From the NCBI RefSeq assembly GCF_019391655.1, contig NZ_JAHXPQ010000001.1, forward strand, positions 62,001 through 126,000: a DNA stretch of 64,000 bases, written 5' to 3'. Positions 27,856 through 39,162 of this stretch are shown here, piece after piece (position 1 is the stretch's first letter; the number at the start of each line of letters is the position of its first letter). The translations under genes and the position numbers were made by a program. The DNA is from Mucilaginibacter rivuli (GTDB taxonomy: Bacteria; Bacteroidota; Bacteroidia; Sphingobacteriales; Sphingobacteriaceae). The notes under the pieces were generated by a model. The model was not told the origin of the DNA. It worked only from the letters and a program-made list of their open reading frames with translations, and did no database searches.

Positions 27856-27880
27856 GTAACCAAATAAATATACGGGTGTC
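27856..27880 (+). promoter_or_regulatory. Putative ECF-sigma promoter before NTF2-like gene 1
   Basis: GTAAC at 27856-27860 and GTC at 27878-27880 are 17 bases apart, matching the spacing of the two better-conserved sites at 28450 and 29222. Flanks are less well conserved here. Confidence 0.4.
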
Positions 27881-27914
27881 CCTTAAGCAGTTTAGTAATC
27901 CATAAAATTAAAAC

Positions 27915-28364
27915 ATGCTTATGAAAAATGCAGTAACCCTAACCATGGCCTTAGTAATGCTGATATTCAGCAATACACAGGCCCGCAAAGCAACTACCGA
28001 TGATATGCTTACGATCAATTACGATCTCAATACGTATTTAAATGCCGTAGGGCGTGGACGGATTGAAGGCCTAAGCAAAATATTGGCTGATGACCTGAAA
28101 TGTACTATTAAATACACCGGCAAAAGCTACATTGTTGGAAAGGAAGAGCTTTTGAAATACTATAAAAGTGTTGAAAACATTGCGCAGGAATGTTTGATAA
28201 ACACCAGTGTAATTAATAAAACCCCCGATGTAACTATTGCGCGCATTGAAATGAAATACAGCACCTTTAAGCGCATAAACTTTGTAACTATGGTTAATTC
28301 GGAAAAGGGTTGGAAGATTACCAACATCTATTCGGATACCGTGCAAAAAGGTTACAAAGAATAA
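27915..28364 (+). CDS. Secreted NTF2-like protein, paralogue 1
   Basis: A 149-residue protein with a signal peptide (MKNAVTLTMALVMLIFSNTQA from the second Met) and an NTF2/SnoaL-like cone fold: INYDLNTYLNAVGRGRIEGL as helix 1, then the ILADDLKCTIKYTGK strand and the terminal GWKITNIYS. It is the first of three paralogues in tandem and the most divergent. Such domains can bind small ligands but no catalytic residues are evident. The function is unknown. Confidence 0.75.
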   Translation: MLMKNAVTLTMALVMLIFSNTQARKATTDDMLTINYDLNTYLNAVGRGRIEGLSKILADDLKCTIKYTGKSYIVGKEELLKYYKSVENIAQECLINTSVINKTPDVTIARIEMKYSTFKRINFVTMVNSEKGWKITNIYSDTVQKGYKE

Positions 28365-28449
28365 AAAGCACGAAAACCCGGTTTAAACAGAGATAGCCGT
28401 GTTTAAATGTTAAAGGGTTGTTAAAAATAAAAAAAAGTAAAAATTGTGT

Positions 28450-28474
28450 GTAACGTTCCCCGTGTGGTGTTGTC
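28450..28474 (+). promoter_or_regulatory. Putative ECF-sigma promoter before NTF2-like gene 2
   Basis: TGTAACGT begins at 28449 and GTCATATA at 28472, with 17 bases between GTAAC and GTC. The same two blocks, with the same spacing, recur before gene 3. A -35 with AAC and a -10 with GTC is the general form of ECF-sigma promoters. Confidence 0.6.
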
Positions 28475-28529
28475 ATATAAGCACAAATAACAAAAAACAT
28501 AACGATTTTAAAATCATAAAACATTAACA

Positions 28530-28979
28530 ATGAAAACTTTAACTACAACAATCTTAGCTTTAGTAATTGTATTAAGCTTTGGAGCTGCAAAAGCAGACGG
28601 ATCAAACAACACTGTAAATAGCAACAACGCCAATGCAAAACTTTCTGTTGACTACGCGATAAACACTTATGTTAACGCGGTAACCATGGGCGATGTAAAA
28701 GATGTGAACAACATACTGGCCGATAACTTAAAATATAGCATTGAAGGCAGCAATAAAAAGATGGTTTACAACAAGGAACAAACTTACCTTGCTTTCCTGG
28801 AAGATGCTGATACCATTCAAGACTGTATTACTACAACAACAGTAAACAACCCAACTCCGGATATCGCAGTTGTAAAAGTTGAAATGCAATATGTTGATTG
28901 TATCCGTACAAATTATGTAACAATGAGCAACACCACCCAAGGCTGGAAAGTTACAAACATCTATTCTACCTTTAAATAA
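28530..28979 (+). CDS. Secreted NTF2-like protein, paralogue 2
   Basis: A 149-residue protein. Signal peptide about residues 1-22 (TTILALVIVLSFGAAKA), then the shared core VDYAINTYVNAVTMGDVKD, ILADNLKYSIEG and the closing GWKVTNIYSTFK. It is very similar to the third paralogue, including its signal peptide and promoter region, so the two arose by recent duplication. A terminator follows. Confidence 0.82.
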   Translation: MKTLTTTILALVIVLSFGAAKADGSNNTVNSNNANAKLSVDYAINTYVNAVTMGDVKDVNNILADNLKYSIEGSNKKMVYNKEQTYLAFLEDADTIQDCITTTTVNNPTPDIAVVKVEMQYVDCIRTNYVTMSNTTQGWKVTNIYSTFK

Positions 28980-29000
28980 TTAAAGGTTAGTACTATACAA

Positions 29001-29036
29001 AAAGAGCGCCCCGCAATTTCGGGGCGCTCTTTTTTT
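29001..29036 (+). terminator. Strong terminator after NTF2-like gene 2
   Basis: AAAGAGCGCCCCG and CGGGGCGCTCTTT form a perfect 13-bp stem, followed by T residues. Confidence 0.9.
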
Positions 29037-29221
29037 GAGCCAAAATCACCCCAGTGAAAAATTTATTAAAACAGGTGTTTTTGGCATGTTATACCCCGTT
29101 AATATATTTACATTTTGTTACTTGTAATTTATTATAACTAACTCACAGCCAGCTATTAATAACAATTAATTAACACAAATGTTAAATATTTGTTAAATGA
29201 AAAAAATATTTTTGTTTGGCT

Positions 29222-29246
29222 GTAACGTATTGTTTTTATCACCGTC
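29222..29246 (+). promoter_or_regulatory. Putative ECF-sigma promoter before NTF2-like gene 3
   Basis: TGTAACGT (from 29221) and GTCATATA (from 29244) with 17 bases between GTAAC and GTC, as before gene 2. The following leader (AAATAACAAA, ATCATAAAA, then ACAATG) is also conserved between the two. Confidence 0.6.
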
Positions 29247-29298
29247 ATATAGACGTAAATAACAAACAACAATTATTAAATCATAAAAAATTAAGACA

Positions 29299-29733
29299 AT
29301 GAAAACTTTAAAAGCAACTATCCTGGGATTACTTATAGTTATGACTTTTGGCGCTGCAAAAGCTAACTCAATTTACAACAACAACGATGACAAGATGAGC
29401 GTAAACTACGCCGTAAATGTTTATGTTGATGCCATCAGCCGCGGCCATGTTAAAGAATTAGCACCTTTATTGGATGATAATTTGAAATACAGCATTGAGC
29501 AAGGAAGCAAAACAGTAGTATTTAGCAAATCTGAATTTTTGGAGTCGTTAAAAGCAGATCAAAATGTTGAGCAAAACTGCCTTGTTACTACAACAGTTAA
29601 CGAAAGCACTCCGGATGTTGCTATTGTAAAAGTTGATATGAAATATGCCGGCTTTACACGTACCAATTTTGTAACACTAACTAACTCAAGCAAGGGCTGG
29701 AAAGTAACCAACATTTATTCGAAATTTAAATAA
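29299..29733 (+). CDS. Secreted NTF2-like protein, paralogue 3
   Basis: A 144-residue protein with signal peptide (KATILGLLIVMTFGAAKA) and the same core: VNYAVNVYVDAISRGHVKEL, LLDDNLKYSIEQ and GWKVTNIYSKFK. Residues shared by all three copies include the FVTLTNSSKGWK-type segment. It probably shares regulation with paralogue 2. Function is unknown. Confidence 0.82.
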   Translation: MKTLKATILGLLIVMTFGAAKANSIYNNNDDKMSVNYAVNVYVDAISRGHVKELAPLLDDNLKYSIEQGSKTVVFSKSEFLESLKADQNVEQNCLVTTTVNESTPDVAIVKVDMKYAGFTRTNFVTLTNSSKGWKVTNIYSKFK

Positions 29734-29751
29734 GCAGCACATCTGTTTAAT

Positions 29752-29790
29752 AAAAGGCCTCTCCCGACAGCTGTTGGGAGAGGCCTTTTT
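29752..29790. terminator. Bidirectional terminator between NTF2-like gene 3 and cdd
   Basis: AAAAGGCCTCTCCC pairs with GGGAGAGGCCTTTT around a short loop (itself nearly palindromic). It serves the plus-strand gene and the converging cdd. Confidence 0.9.
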
Positions 29791-29792
29791 GT

Positions 29793-30275
29793 TTATTGCA
29801 GCCTGTCTTCAAAAAACAGGAAGGGCAAAAAGCTCTGTATACCTGTTGTTTTCCATATAGCCCCTTTTATACAATATAATAAGATCTGGATAGGCTGTTG
29901 TTGTTTTTGCTCGTACTCAGCAATTACCTGCAGGCATGAGCCACACGGCGTTGTAGGTTTGAGTAGCTCAAACTCATCTGTATGAGCTGTAACAGCCATG
30001 CTGATAACCGGATCGTTTGGATGATTAGCTCCCCATGCAAATAAAGCCGTACGTTCAGCACACAGGCCCGATGGGTAAGCCACATTCTCCTGGTTGCTTC
30101 CGTAAACTATCTTACCGCTTTTTAGCAACAGCGCGGCACCCACCCTGAATTTTGAATATGGCGAGTGCGAATTTTCCATGGCCTTAACGGCTTCTAAACA
30201 TAAATTTTTATCGGCCACGCTCAATTCATCAAGGCTGGCAAAATCTTCGTAAGCTACTTTAATTTCTTTCTTCAT
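29793..30275 (-). CDS. cdd: Cytidine deaminase
   Basis: Deaminates cytidine and deoxycytidine for pyrimidine salvage. A 160-residue protein with the zinc site CAERTAL (Cys-Ala-Glu) near residue 70 and PCGSCLQVI near 105, plus the substrate loop NSHSPYSKFRVGAALL. The start at 30275 was chosen because longer frames run through the parE terminator. The end, WKTTGIQSFLPFLF, is typical. Confidence 0.94.
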   Translation of the reverse strand: MKKEIKVAYEDFASLDELSVADKNLCLEAVKAMENSHSPYSKFRVGAALLLKSGKIVYGSNQENVAYPSGLCAERTALFAWGANHPNDPVISMAVTAHTDEFELLKPTTPCGSCLQVIAEYEQKQQQPIQILLYCIKGAIWKTTGIQSFLPFLFFEDRLQ

Positions 30276-30308
30276 AAAAAATGCCCCTGTTATAAAAAAC
30301 AAGGGCAT
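30276..30308 (-). terminator. Terminator after parE, directly before cdd
   Basis: On the minus strand, ATGCCCTTGTT and AACAGGGGCAT form the stem and TTTTTT ends right at the cdd start codon. This should separate cdd from parE transcription. Confidence 0.7.
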
Positions 30309-30348
30309 ACAATATAAGGATAATTTTATAAAATCAAAGTTCTGAAGC

Positions 30349-32238
<1,890 letters not shown>

Positions 32239-32335
32239 AATACAAAGATAAAAGTGTTAGCCAAGCATTAATAAATAATACTCCACATTGTGTTAAAAAC
32301 GCTGTTTTTTCGAGATTTAGAGAGGGGAATATGCC

Positions 32336-32935
32336 TTAATTGTTAAATTTAAGACAGTTTTTCAGCATATTTATTTTTTTGAAAAACTCGGGGCCCCTAT
32401 CATTTCCAAAGCATGTAACCGCTATACTGCCAAAGTGATTTTTCTGAATGATCACGAGTAAAGCATATTGGTAATGTTTGGTAACCGGCGAATCGGTCAG
32501 GCTAAAAAAGTACGATTGGCCAATATCAGCATTATAAAACTGCAATACTTTAGCCGGGATGGCCCTATTGAATTTTCTGCCATCAGTTGCCATGCTGTTT
32601 ACCAGGGTTGCCGCAACCTTACTATAAAGCGAGTCGGGGTTTACTTTTTCAGGCTCTTTTGCTTTTTCGTACTTTTTCCATTCTCTTTTTGTTTCGCTTA
32701 CCTGGATGCGTACCTCAAAGTCACTGCCGGGTAGTTCCATCGCATACTGATAGGATGTTTTTTCGTTATTGAGGGGCAATACTTCGGCAAAGCCATCGGG
32801 AAAAGTAAAGTTAGCATTAACACCCGCCAACAGCTCTTTAAACGGCTTGTTGCTATGGCTTTCCTGCGCATGGGCAGCACATATCAAAGCCGTTAAGCAA
32901 AGCATAGTAAGTATTAATTTGTTTACCGTTTTCAA
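32336..32935 (-). CDS. Secreted protein of unknown function
   Basis: A 199-residue protein with a signal peptide (TVNKLILTMLCLTALICAAHA). The start codon is TTG at 32935; an internal Met would remove the basic n-region. The mature part (FKELLAGVNANFTFPDGFAEV) may be a mixed alpha/beta fold. No family recognised. Confidence 0.7.
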   Translation of the reverse strand: MKTVNKLILTMLCLTALICAAHAQESHSNKPFKELLAGVNANFTFPDGFAEVLPLNNEKTSYQYAMELPGSDFEVRIQVSETKREWKKYEKAKEPEKVNPDSLYSKVAATLVNSMATDGRKFNRAIPAKVLQFYNADIGQSYFFSLTDSPVTKHYQYALLVIIQKNHFGSIAVTCFGNDRGPEFFKKINMLKNCLKFNN

Positions 32936-33106
32936 AGCCTTAATAAATAGGGTATGGTCAATTATTATATGAAGATAAATTTTTTACTATCAATTTAAGT
33001 AAAAAATCATCACAACTTTATTATTAACAGCTCAGTTATTTTTTTGAAATGGTTAGACAAGCAAGTACAATAAAAGTTTTAAGCCTTAAAAAAGATTTCA
33101 GGTAAG

Positions 33107-34936
33107 TTACTTCGCCGTTTTTTCATCATAGTACTTACGTAATATATAATAGGCTTTCTTTTTGTTGCCTTTATGGTCAACCAGGCCTTTGTTGTTCCAG
33201 CCTTCCTGGTAAACCGGGTTATTACGTTTGGGCGAACGGAAATCGGCCAGTATCCATGGCGATAGGCCTACAAAATTATCGGGCATGCGTTTAAACATGG
33301 CCACCTGTTCTTTGTAATACCATTCCTGGTATTCTTCGCTCCAGCGGGTTAAACTATCCGCATGGAAACCACCTAAAGTTTCGGCGCCTGTTTCGCTGAT
33401 GAAGAATGGCTTATCATATTTAATTTCCCAGTTTGCGGTGCGGCAACTGTTGGGTGTGCCACCGTACCAGCCCAGGTATTCATTAAAGGAAACGATATCT
33501 ACAAACTCACCCAGCGGGTCGTCAACTACATGTTTCCCTCCTGCGCCATTTACTTCGAGCGCGGCAGAAACCAGGCGGGTATTATCCAGCTCTTTTGCTT
33601 TGGTAATGAGGCTGTGCATAAAATCGGTGCGGGCAGGACTAACGGGTGTTTCGTTACCTACCGACCAAATGATGATGCTTGCGCGGTTATGGTCGCGGGT
33701 GATCATTTCATTCAACTGGCCCTTGGCTTTTTCCAATACATCAGGGTTGGTAAATTCAATGGTCCAGTACACCGGTATCTCACTCCACACCAATATGCCT
33801 AATGAATCGGCCATACGGGTCATTTTTTCATCATGCGGGTAGTGGGCTAATCGTACCATATTACAATGCAATTCTTTTGCCCAGCTCAATAGCATTGCTG
33901 CGTCTTTACTGGTATAAGCTCTGCGGCCCTCAACGGGGTTTTCGCCGTGGATACAGATACCACGCATGAATAGCGGTTTGCCATTCAATAACAATTGTTT
34001 GCCTTTGGTTTCGATGGTCCGGAAACCTATTTTCTCGGTCACCTTATCAGCCGAAGTGGTGATGACCACCTTATATAGTTTAGGATTCTCCGGCGACCAT
34101 AATTGCACACCCGGCAGTTTAAAATTAACAGCGCAATTATCACCGTTAACCGGGAATGTCTTTTTCATCTTTAACTCGGGTATTTCAACCGTAGCGGTTT
34201 CGTTTGCAGCCGCGTGGTTCAATTTTATCCAGCCTTCAACTTCGGGGGCGGCATTGGTGGTTTCAGGTTTTTTAAGTTGGATCACGTAATCCTGTATCAT
34301 ACTGCCCGGCACTTCAACCAGGTTTACTTCGCGGGTAATACCGCCATAGTTCCACCAGTCGGTATTAAGGGTGGGCACTTCGTCTTTAAAACGTTTGTTA
34401 TCAACTTTAACTACCAAATAATTGCCTTTGGCTTTGATCAGCGAATCGGCAATCTCAAAATCAAATGCGGTAAAGCCGCCTTTGTGTTGCCCCAATTTGT
34501 GGCCGTTCAGGTAAACATCGGCTTTGTAATTAACCGCGCCAAAGTGTAAAAACACCCTGTTGCCGGGTTTAGCCTTTGTAAAATCGAAACTCTTTTTATA
34601 CCAAACCGTCCCTTCGTAGTAGAAAAACTTTTCGGCTTGTGAGTTCCAGTCGCCCGGAACGTTAAGGGTTTGCTTATCGCTATAACCAAACTCTTTACGG
34701 TCGCTTTTATCTTTTGGTACGTCGGTAGTCCAGTAAGCGCCACCGTCAGATGGTTTCATTTCCTTGTAGCGGTAATCGTAAAAGCCGGTTTCGTACGGGT
34801 CAACAATATATTGCCATTTGCCGTTAAGGCTGATGGTTTTACGGGCGGGGATATTGGTAATAAGCGGTGTTTGCGCTAAAGCGGATGCGCACATCGCGAC
34901 AGCAAAAAACAAAGCAGGCAGCTTTATATTTTTCAT
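33107..34936 (-). CDS. GH2 beta-glucuronidase-like glycosidase, secreted
   Basis: A 609-residue exported glycoside hydrolase with a signal peptide of about 22 residues. Sugar-binding and immunoglobulin-like domains are followed by the TIM barrel. The acid/base is E429 in WSVGNE and the nucleophile E515 in FISETGAE. A WNNKG segment aligns with the NxK carboxylate-binding motif of glucuronidases, so release of a beta-linked glucuronic acid from plant side chains is likely. Other beta-glycosides cannot be excluded. ATG 34936 is used, not TTG 34945. Confidence 0.82.
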   Translation of the reverse strand: MKNIKLPALFFAVAMCASALAQTPLITNIPARKTISLNGKWQYIVDPYETGFYDYRYKEMKPSDGGAYWTTDVPKDKSDRKEFGYSDKQTLNVPGDWNSQAEKFFYYEGTVWYKKSFDFTKAKPGNRVFLHFGAVNYKADVYLNGHKLGQHKGGFTAFDFEIADSLIKAKGNYLVVKVDNKRFKDEVPTLNTDWWNYGGITREVNLVEVPGSMIQDYVIQLKKPETTNAAPEVEGWIKLNHAAANETATVEIPELKMKKTFPVNGDNCAVNFKLPGVQLWSPENPKLYKVVITTSADKVTEKIGFRTIETKGKQLLLNGKPLFMRGICIHGENPVEGRRAYTSKDAAMLLSWAKELHCNMVRLAHYPHDEKMTRMADSLGILVWSEIPVYWTIEFTNPDVLEKAKGQLNEMITRDHNRASIIIWSVGNETPVSPARTDFMHSLITKAKELDNTRLVSAALEVNGAGGKHVVDDPLGEFVDIVSFNEYLGWYGGTPNSCRTANWEIKYDKPFFISETGAETLGGFHADSLTRWSEEYQEWYYKEQVAMFKRMPDNFVGLSPWILADFRSPKRNNPVYQEGWNNKGLVDHKGNKKKAYYILRKYYDEKTAK

Positions 34937-35008
34937 AGTAAACAAGAAATTGATTTGTGATAGGTTTAATTACAAGATGTTAAAAGTACAATAAAATCAA
35001 CTAAAATT

Positions 35009-35461
35009 TTACCGCAAGTTTAGCATTTTTTGGTACTCAGTCTCGGTATAGGATATTGGAGTAATTGTAAGGGTTAAGCTCTCGTCATCGCGTACAAGTA
35101 ACAGATGTTCACTGAATTTAGAAAGAAATTTGTTTGAATTGATTGGCCTCCAATCATAATTTTTATATCCAAGTATTTCTTTAAAACTTTTTTTTAGACC
35201 TATATCTGCCCGATAAACCCACTTTCTGAGGTCGCATTTTTTGTTTTTATCAAATTTGAAAAACATCAAATAAGTATCCAATGTACTATCAGAAAATGAA
35301 TATGCTAAGCTTGTATCAGTTTTGAAAATTTCAGGATTATATTTTTTAACAAGATATTTCATGTGGCTTTCTACTTTTTCCATCGTATCATATATTGCTG
35401 ATTGGGCAAATACAGATTGGCAGGCATAGGTAAACAACAAAAGAAGGAGAAGCTTTTTCAT
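35009..35461 (-). CDS. Secreted protein of unknown function
   Basis: A 150-residue protein with signal peptide MKKLLLLLLFTYACQSVFAQ. The mature region is charged and helical at first (YDTMEKVESHMKYLVKKYN). No family recognised. A terminator separates it from galM upstream, and it lies between galM and the GH2 gene, so it need not belong to the sugar pathway. Confidence 0.7.
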   Translation of the reverse strand: MKKLLLLLLFTYACQSVFAQSAIYDTMEKVESHMKYLVKKYNPEIFKTDTSLAYSFSDSTLDTYLMFFKFDKNKKCDLRKWVYRADIGLKKSFKEILGYKNYDWRPINSNKFLSKFSEHLLLVRDDESLTLTITPISYTETEYQKMLNLR

Positions 35462-35473
35462 CACACCAAAGTA

Positions 35474-35508
35474 CAAAAAAAATGGCGCATCCTTTTCGGG
35501 ATACGCCA
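35474..35508 (-). terminator. Terminator after galM
   Basis: On the minus strand TGGCGTATCC and GGATGCGCCA form a stem with one mismatch, followed by eight T residues. It lies about 22 bases after the galM stop. Confidence 0.8.
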
Positions 35509-35530
35509 GTAAAATATCAAAAGCTAAAAC

Positions 35531-36700
35531 TTATCTAACGGTCACTTTATAAATGGTAGTGCTATGCAAAGTTTTGCCCGGCTGTAATATGGTGCTCGGG
35601 AACGTTGGTTCATTTGGCGAATCAGGGAAATGCTGTGTTTCTAAACACAAAGCGGTATGCTGTGCAATTGGTTTGCCATTGTCTAATTTCAACGTACCAT
35701 CTAAAAAGTTACCAGTGTAAAATTGTATACCCGGCTCGGTGGTAATTACTTCTAACTGTAAGCCGCTGCGTGCATCATAAACAACCGCTGCCTGGTGCAT
35801 GGTAGTATCTGATACTTTTAACACAAAGTTATGATCGTAGCCAACAGGTTTGCCCGGTACTTCGTTAATGTGCGCGCCAATTTTGGTTGGTGCGGTAAAA
35901 TCAAATGGTGTGCCTTTAACATCTTTTAATTCGCCTGTAGGGATAAGGGCATCGCTAACAGGAGTATATTTATCGGCATTGATCTGCACTTCTTCGTCAA
36001 GGATGGTATTGGTTGGGTCGCCGCTCAGGTTAAAGTAGCTGTGGTTGGTTAAATTAACCGGGGTAGCTTTGTCTGTGGTCGCGGTATATTCCATTTTCAA
36101 CTCGTCGGCATCTGTTAAGGTATATTTAACAGTTACTTTTAAGTTACCCGGGTAGCCTTCTTCACCGTCTTTGCTCAGGTAAGTTAAAGTTAAGGCCGGG
36201 ATGGTATCAACAGTTGGCTCGGCAGTCCATACTACTTTATCATAACCAACATTACCGCCGTGCAAGTGGTTAGGGCCGTTATTGGTAGCAAGGGTATATT
36301 CTTTACCATCAACGGTAAATTTGCCTTTGGCAATACGGTTGCCGTAACGGCCTATTATCGCACCAAAATAAGGTACCGCAGGTGTGTATTTTTTCGCGCT
36401 GTCAAAACCTAAAACAATATTCTGACTTTTTCCACTTTTGTCTTTGGTTGTCCATGATGTTACTTTGCCGCCGTAGTTTGATATTTTTACCTCAACGCCA
36501 TTTTTGTTGGTGAGGGTGTACAGGTCAACGGCCTGGTCGCCTACTTTGTCCCAGGCTTGTTTGGTGATGCCCTGTTTTGGGGCTTCGGTAGTTTGTTTAT
36601 TATTGTTCATACAAGATGTAAAAATTGACCCTATGATGAACAGGGCCGATAAGTTGGTTAAAATGATTCTCTTTTTCATAATTACTGAATGGTTATTCAT
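35531..36700 (-). CDS. galM: Aldose 1-epimerase, lipoprotein
   Basis: Interconverts alpha and beta anomers of aldoses such as galactose, glucose or arabinose. A 389-residue protein with a lipobox (GSIFTSC), so exported and lipid-anchored as in many Bacteroidota. Motifs: NRIAKGKF, LHGG near 145, NLTNHSYFNL near 220 with the catalytic His, and the terminal Glu in TTEPGIQFYTG. A shorter ATG start at 36679 (MKKRIILTN) is equally possible. It lies 21 bases after the GH51 gene, in the same operon. Confidence 0.93.
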   Translation of the reverse strand: MNNHSVIMKKRIILTNLSALFIIGSIFTSCMNNNKQTTEAPKQGITKQAWDKVGDQAVDLYTLTNKNGVEVKISNYGGKVTSWTTKDKSGKSQNIVLGFDSAKKYTPAVPYFGAIIGRYGNRIAKGKFTVDGKEYTLATNNGPNHLHGGNVGYDKVVWTAEPTVDTIPALTLTYLSKDGEEGYPGNLKVTVKYTLTDADELKMEYTATTDKATPVNLTNHSYFNLSGDPTNTILDEEVQINADKYTPVSDALIPTGELKDVKGTPFDFTAPTKIGAHINEVPGKPVGYDHNFVLKVSDTTMHQAAVVYDARSGLQLEVITTEPGIQFYTGNFLDGTLKLDNGKPIAQHTALCLETQHFPDSPNEPTFPSTILQPGKTLHSTTIYKVTVR

Positions 36701-36721
36701 TTAGGTTATTGGTATATGCTG

Positions 36722-38266
36722 TTATTTTAGTTCTAAAACTACAACCGAGTGTGGCGGCAGATCGGCTACCAGTTCGTTGCCATCTTTTTTGGCGCCTGCA
36801 AAGCTCGCAATTTTAATGTTGCCCGGTTTATCAAAGGTATTAATATCGGTAACTTTTGCCGAGGTTAAAATCTGGCCGGTAACGCTGCTCCATGTTACAC
36901 CGCTTAGCGCTGTGCGGATATTAATGCTTTTGCTGTTATCAATATTTACTAACGAGATATGCACCACTTTGTTCGAATCGATAGAGGCTGAAGCATTTAA
37001 GGCCGGTATTTTTTTATCGCCAACTACATAATCAGGCGAGGTGAATTTGATGGGCAGGTATTTGGCATCCTGGTGCACTTTGTACAGGTCGAACACATGG
37101 TAAGTTGGCGTTAGCAGCATTTTTTCTTTATCCGTAAGGATAAGCGCCTGCAATACGTTAATGGTTTGGGCAAGGTTTGCCATTTTAACACGATCGCAAT
37201 GGTTGTTAAAAATGTTAAGGGTAGTGCCTGCCACCAAAGCATCGCGCATACTGTTTTGCTGGTATAAAAAGCCGGGATTGGTTCCGGGCTCAACATCTGT
37301 CCATATGCCCCATTCGTCAACTACTAAGGCCACTCTTTTATTAGGGTCATATTTATCCATAATGGCCGAGTGTTTAGCTACTATGTCATCCATTTCCCAG
37401 CAATTTTTCATGGTGTTGAAGTACTGATCTTCATCAAAGCTTGTTGCCGAGCCTTTTTTGCTCCAGTTGCCTGTTGGCAGGGTGTACCAGTGCAGGGTTA
37501 GGCCCCACATTTGGGTGCCAATCTTTTTCATACATACCTCGGTCCAGTTGTAGTCCTTCCCGTTGCTTCCGCTGGCTATGCGTTTAAGCGGTGTGCCGGG
37601 ATAGTTACGCGCATAGGTGGCATAACGGCGGTAGTTATCGCTGTAAAACTCAGGTGTCATATTGCCACCGCAGCCCCAGCTTTCATTACCAACACCCCAA
37701 AAGGTAACTTTAAAAGGATCGGGGTGGCCGTTGGCTTTGCGCATATTGGTTACGGTAGTTTCTGCACCACAATTGAGGTACTCTACCCATTTGGCCATTT
37801 CTTCAACGGTTCCGCTGCCCATATTGCCGGCAATGTAGGGTTCGCATTTAAGCAGTTTACATAAATCCAAAAACTCGTGCGTGCCAAAGCTGTTGTCTTC
37901 GCTTACGCCACCCCAGTTGGTGTTTACCATTTTAGGGCGCTGATCGCGGGGGCCAATACCATCGCGCCAGTGGTACTCATCGGCAAAGCAGCCGCCGGGC
38001 CAGCGCAGGTTAGGTACTTTTATTTTTACCAGGGCATTCACAATATCCATGCGGATACGGTCGGTTTTAGGAACATTTAATTTCGGGTCAACCCAAAAAC
38101 CATCATAAATACAGCGGCCAAGGTGCTCAGAAAAATGCCCGTAAATGTGTTTGCTGATGGTGAGTTTAGCGTCATCGGCAGTGATAGCCAATGTTGCCGA
38201 TGATTGGCTGTAGCCTTTAAAAAACAAGAATAACAGTAAGATTGACAGTTTTAATGGTGATCTCAT
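36722..38266 (-). CDS. GH51 alpha-L-arabinofuranosidase, secreted
   Basis: A 514-residue exported enzyme that removes arabinofuranose side chains from arabinan or arabinoxylan. Signal peptide about residues 1-20. The barrel carries the acid/base E195 in FWGVGNES and the nucleophile E318 in VVDEWGIW, plus [13 protein letters not shown], all typical of GH51. The C-terminal beta sandwich is complete. It is the first gene of the minus-strand group with galM and starts divergently from the regulator gene. Confidence 0.95.
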   Translation of the reverse strand: MRSPLKLSILLLFLFFKGYSQSSATLAITADDAKLTISKHIYGHFSEHLGRCIYDGFWVDPKLNVPKTDRIRMDIVNALVKIKVPNLRWPGGCFADEYHWRDGIGPRDQRPKMVNTNWGGVSEDNSFGTHEFLDLCKLLKCEPYIAGNMGSGTVEEMAKWVEYLNCGAETTVTNMRKANGHPDPFKVTFWGVGNESWGCGGNMTPEFYSDNYRRYATYARNYPGTPLKRIASGSNGKDYNWTEVCMKKIGTQMWGLTLHWYTLPTGNWSKKGSATSFDEDQYFNTMKNCWEMDDIVAKHSAIMDKYDPNKRVALVVDEWGIWTDVEPGTNPGFLYQQNSMRDALVAGTTLNIFNNHCDRVKMANLAQTINVLQALILTDKEKMLLTPTYHVFDLYKVHQDAKYLPIKFTSPDYVVGDKKIPALNASASIDSNKVVHISLVNIDNSKSINIRTALSGVTWSSVTGQILTSAKVTDINTFDKPGNIKIASFAGAKKDGNELVADLPPHSVVVLELK

Positions 38267-38344
38267 ACGTTTTTAAATGGTGTGATAGGTAATACGGTTG
38301 GTAAGCCGTTTAAAAAACTAAAGATATAAATATTTTACATTAGG

Positions 38345-38357
38345 TGTCTGTTATACA
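38345..38357. promoter_or_regulatory. Possible arabinose-regulator operator 1
   Basis: A TGT-N7-ACA half-palindrome lies in the divergent region between the GH51 gene and the regulator. The same form occurs before araB (39949-39961). Only two sites are seen, so this is a weak call. Confidence 0.25.
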
Positions 38358-38444
38358 ATTATTTTATTCGTGTTTCAAATATATTTTAAGGCATTATTAA
38401 ATGTCTATTAATTTACTAATTTTAGCTTTTGATTATAAATAACA

Positions 38445-39155
38445 ATGACCAAGTACGCCCAGCAAGCATCTATCCTTATCGCAGTTGATTGTATAATTTT
38501 TGGCTTTGATGGCGATAAATTAAAATTACTGCTTATACAGCGTGGTATTGAGCCCGAAATGCACAAATGGAGCTTAATGGGGGGCTTTGTGCAGCACAAT
38601 GAAAGCCTTACAGACGCGGCAGACCATATCCTGAAAAAGCTAACCGGTTTAGAGGGCGTTTACATGGAACAGTTGCAGGCATTTGGTGAGGTTTACCGTG
38701 ATCCGGGCGACCGTATTATTAGTATAGCTTATTTCGCACTGATAGATATTCATAAATACGAAACGCAGCTAAGCCACGAGTACCATGCCGAATGGTTTGA
38801 GTTGGACCAGGTACCCCAGCTGATATTTGACCATAATGATATGGTAGAAATGGCGCGTAAAAAATTACGCTATAAAGCTGCACTGCACCCTATATTGTTT
38901 GAATTACTTCCCGAAAAATTTACCATACCGCAATTGCAAAGCCTGTACGAAGGTATTTACGACAGTGTTTTTGATAAACGTAACTTTAGCCGTAAAATCC
39001 TTTCTACCGGATTACTTATCAAGCAAAAAGATAAGGATAAGCTCAACTCAAAAAAAGGAGCGTTTTATTATATGCTGGATATTGGTAAGTATAATGAAAA
39101 CTTCCACGCTTTCCTGAACTTAATTCCTAATCCTGATCATTTACAGTTTGTGTAA
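38445..39155 (+). CDS. araR: Nudix-fold transcriptional regulator of arabinose use (AraR type)
   Basis: A 236-residue protein: N-terminal Nudix fold and C-terminal winged-helix region, as in NrtR and in the Bacteroides AraR. The Nudix box keeps GGFVQHNES but its catalytic part is HILKKLTGL where REUXEEXGU is expected, so it should not hydrolyse nucleotides and instead senses a ligand, in AraR L-arabinose. Its position between the hydrolase operon and araBD supports this. Whether it represses or activates is not shown. Confidence 0.8.
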   Translation: MTKYAQQASILIAVDCIIFGFDGDKLKLLLIQRGIEPEMHKWSLMGGFVQHNESLTDAADHILKKLTGLEGVYMEQLQAFGEVYRDPGDRIISIAYFALIDIHKYETQLSHEYHAEWFELDQVPQLIFDHNDMVEMARKKLRYKAALHPILFELLPEKFTIPQLQSLYEGIYDSVFDKRNFSRKILSTGLLIKQKDKDKLNSKKGAFYYMLDIGKYNENFHAFLNLIPNPDHLQFV

Positions 39156-39162
39156 TGGGTTG

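Noticed and set aside
30276..30308. N-terminal extension of cytidine deaminase through MPLFFITGAFF
   Set aside because: It is encoded by the terminator hairpin of parE; the conserved protein starts at the next Met.
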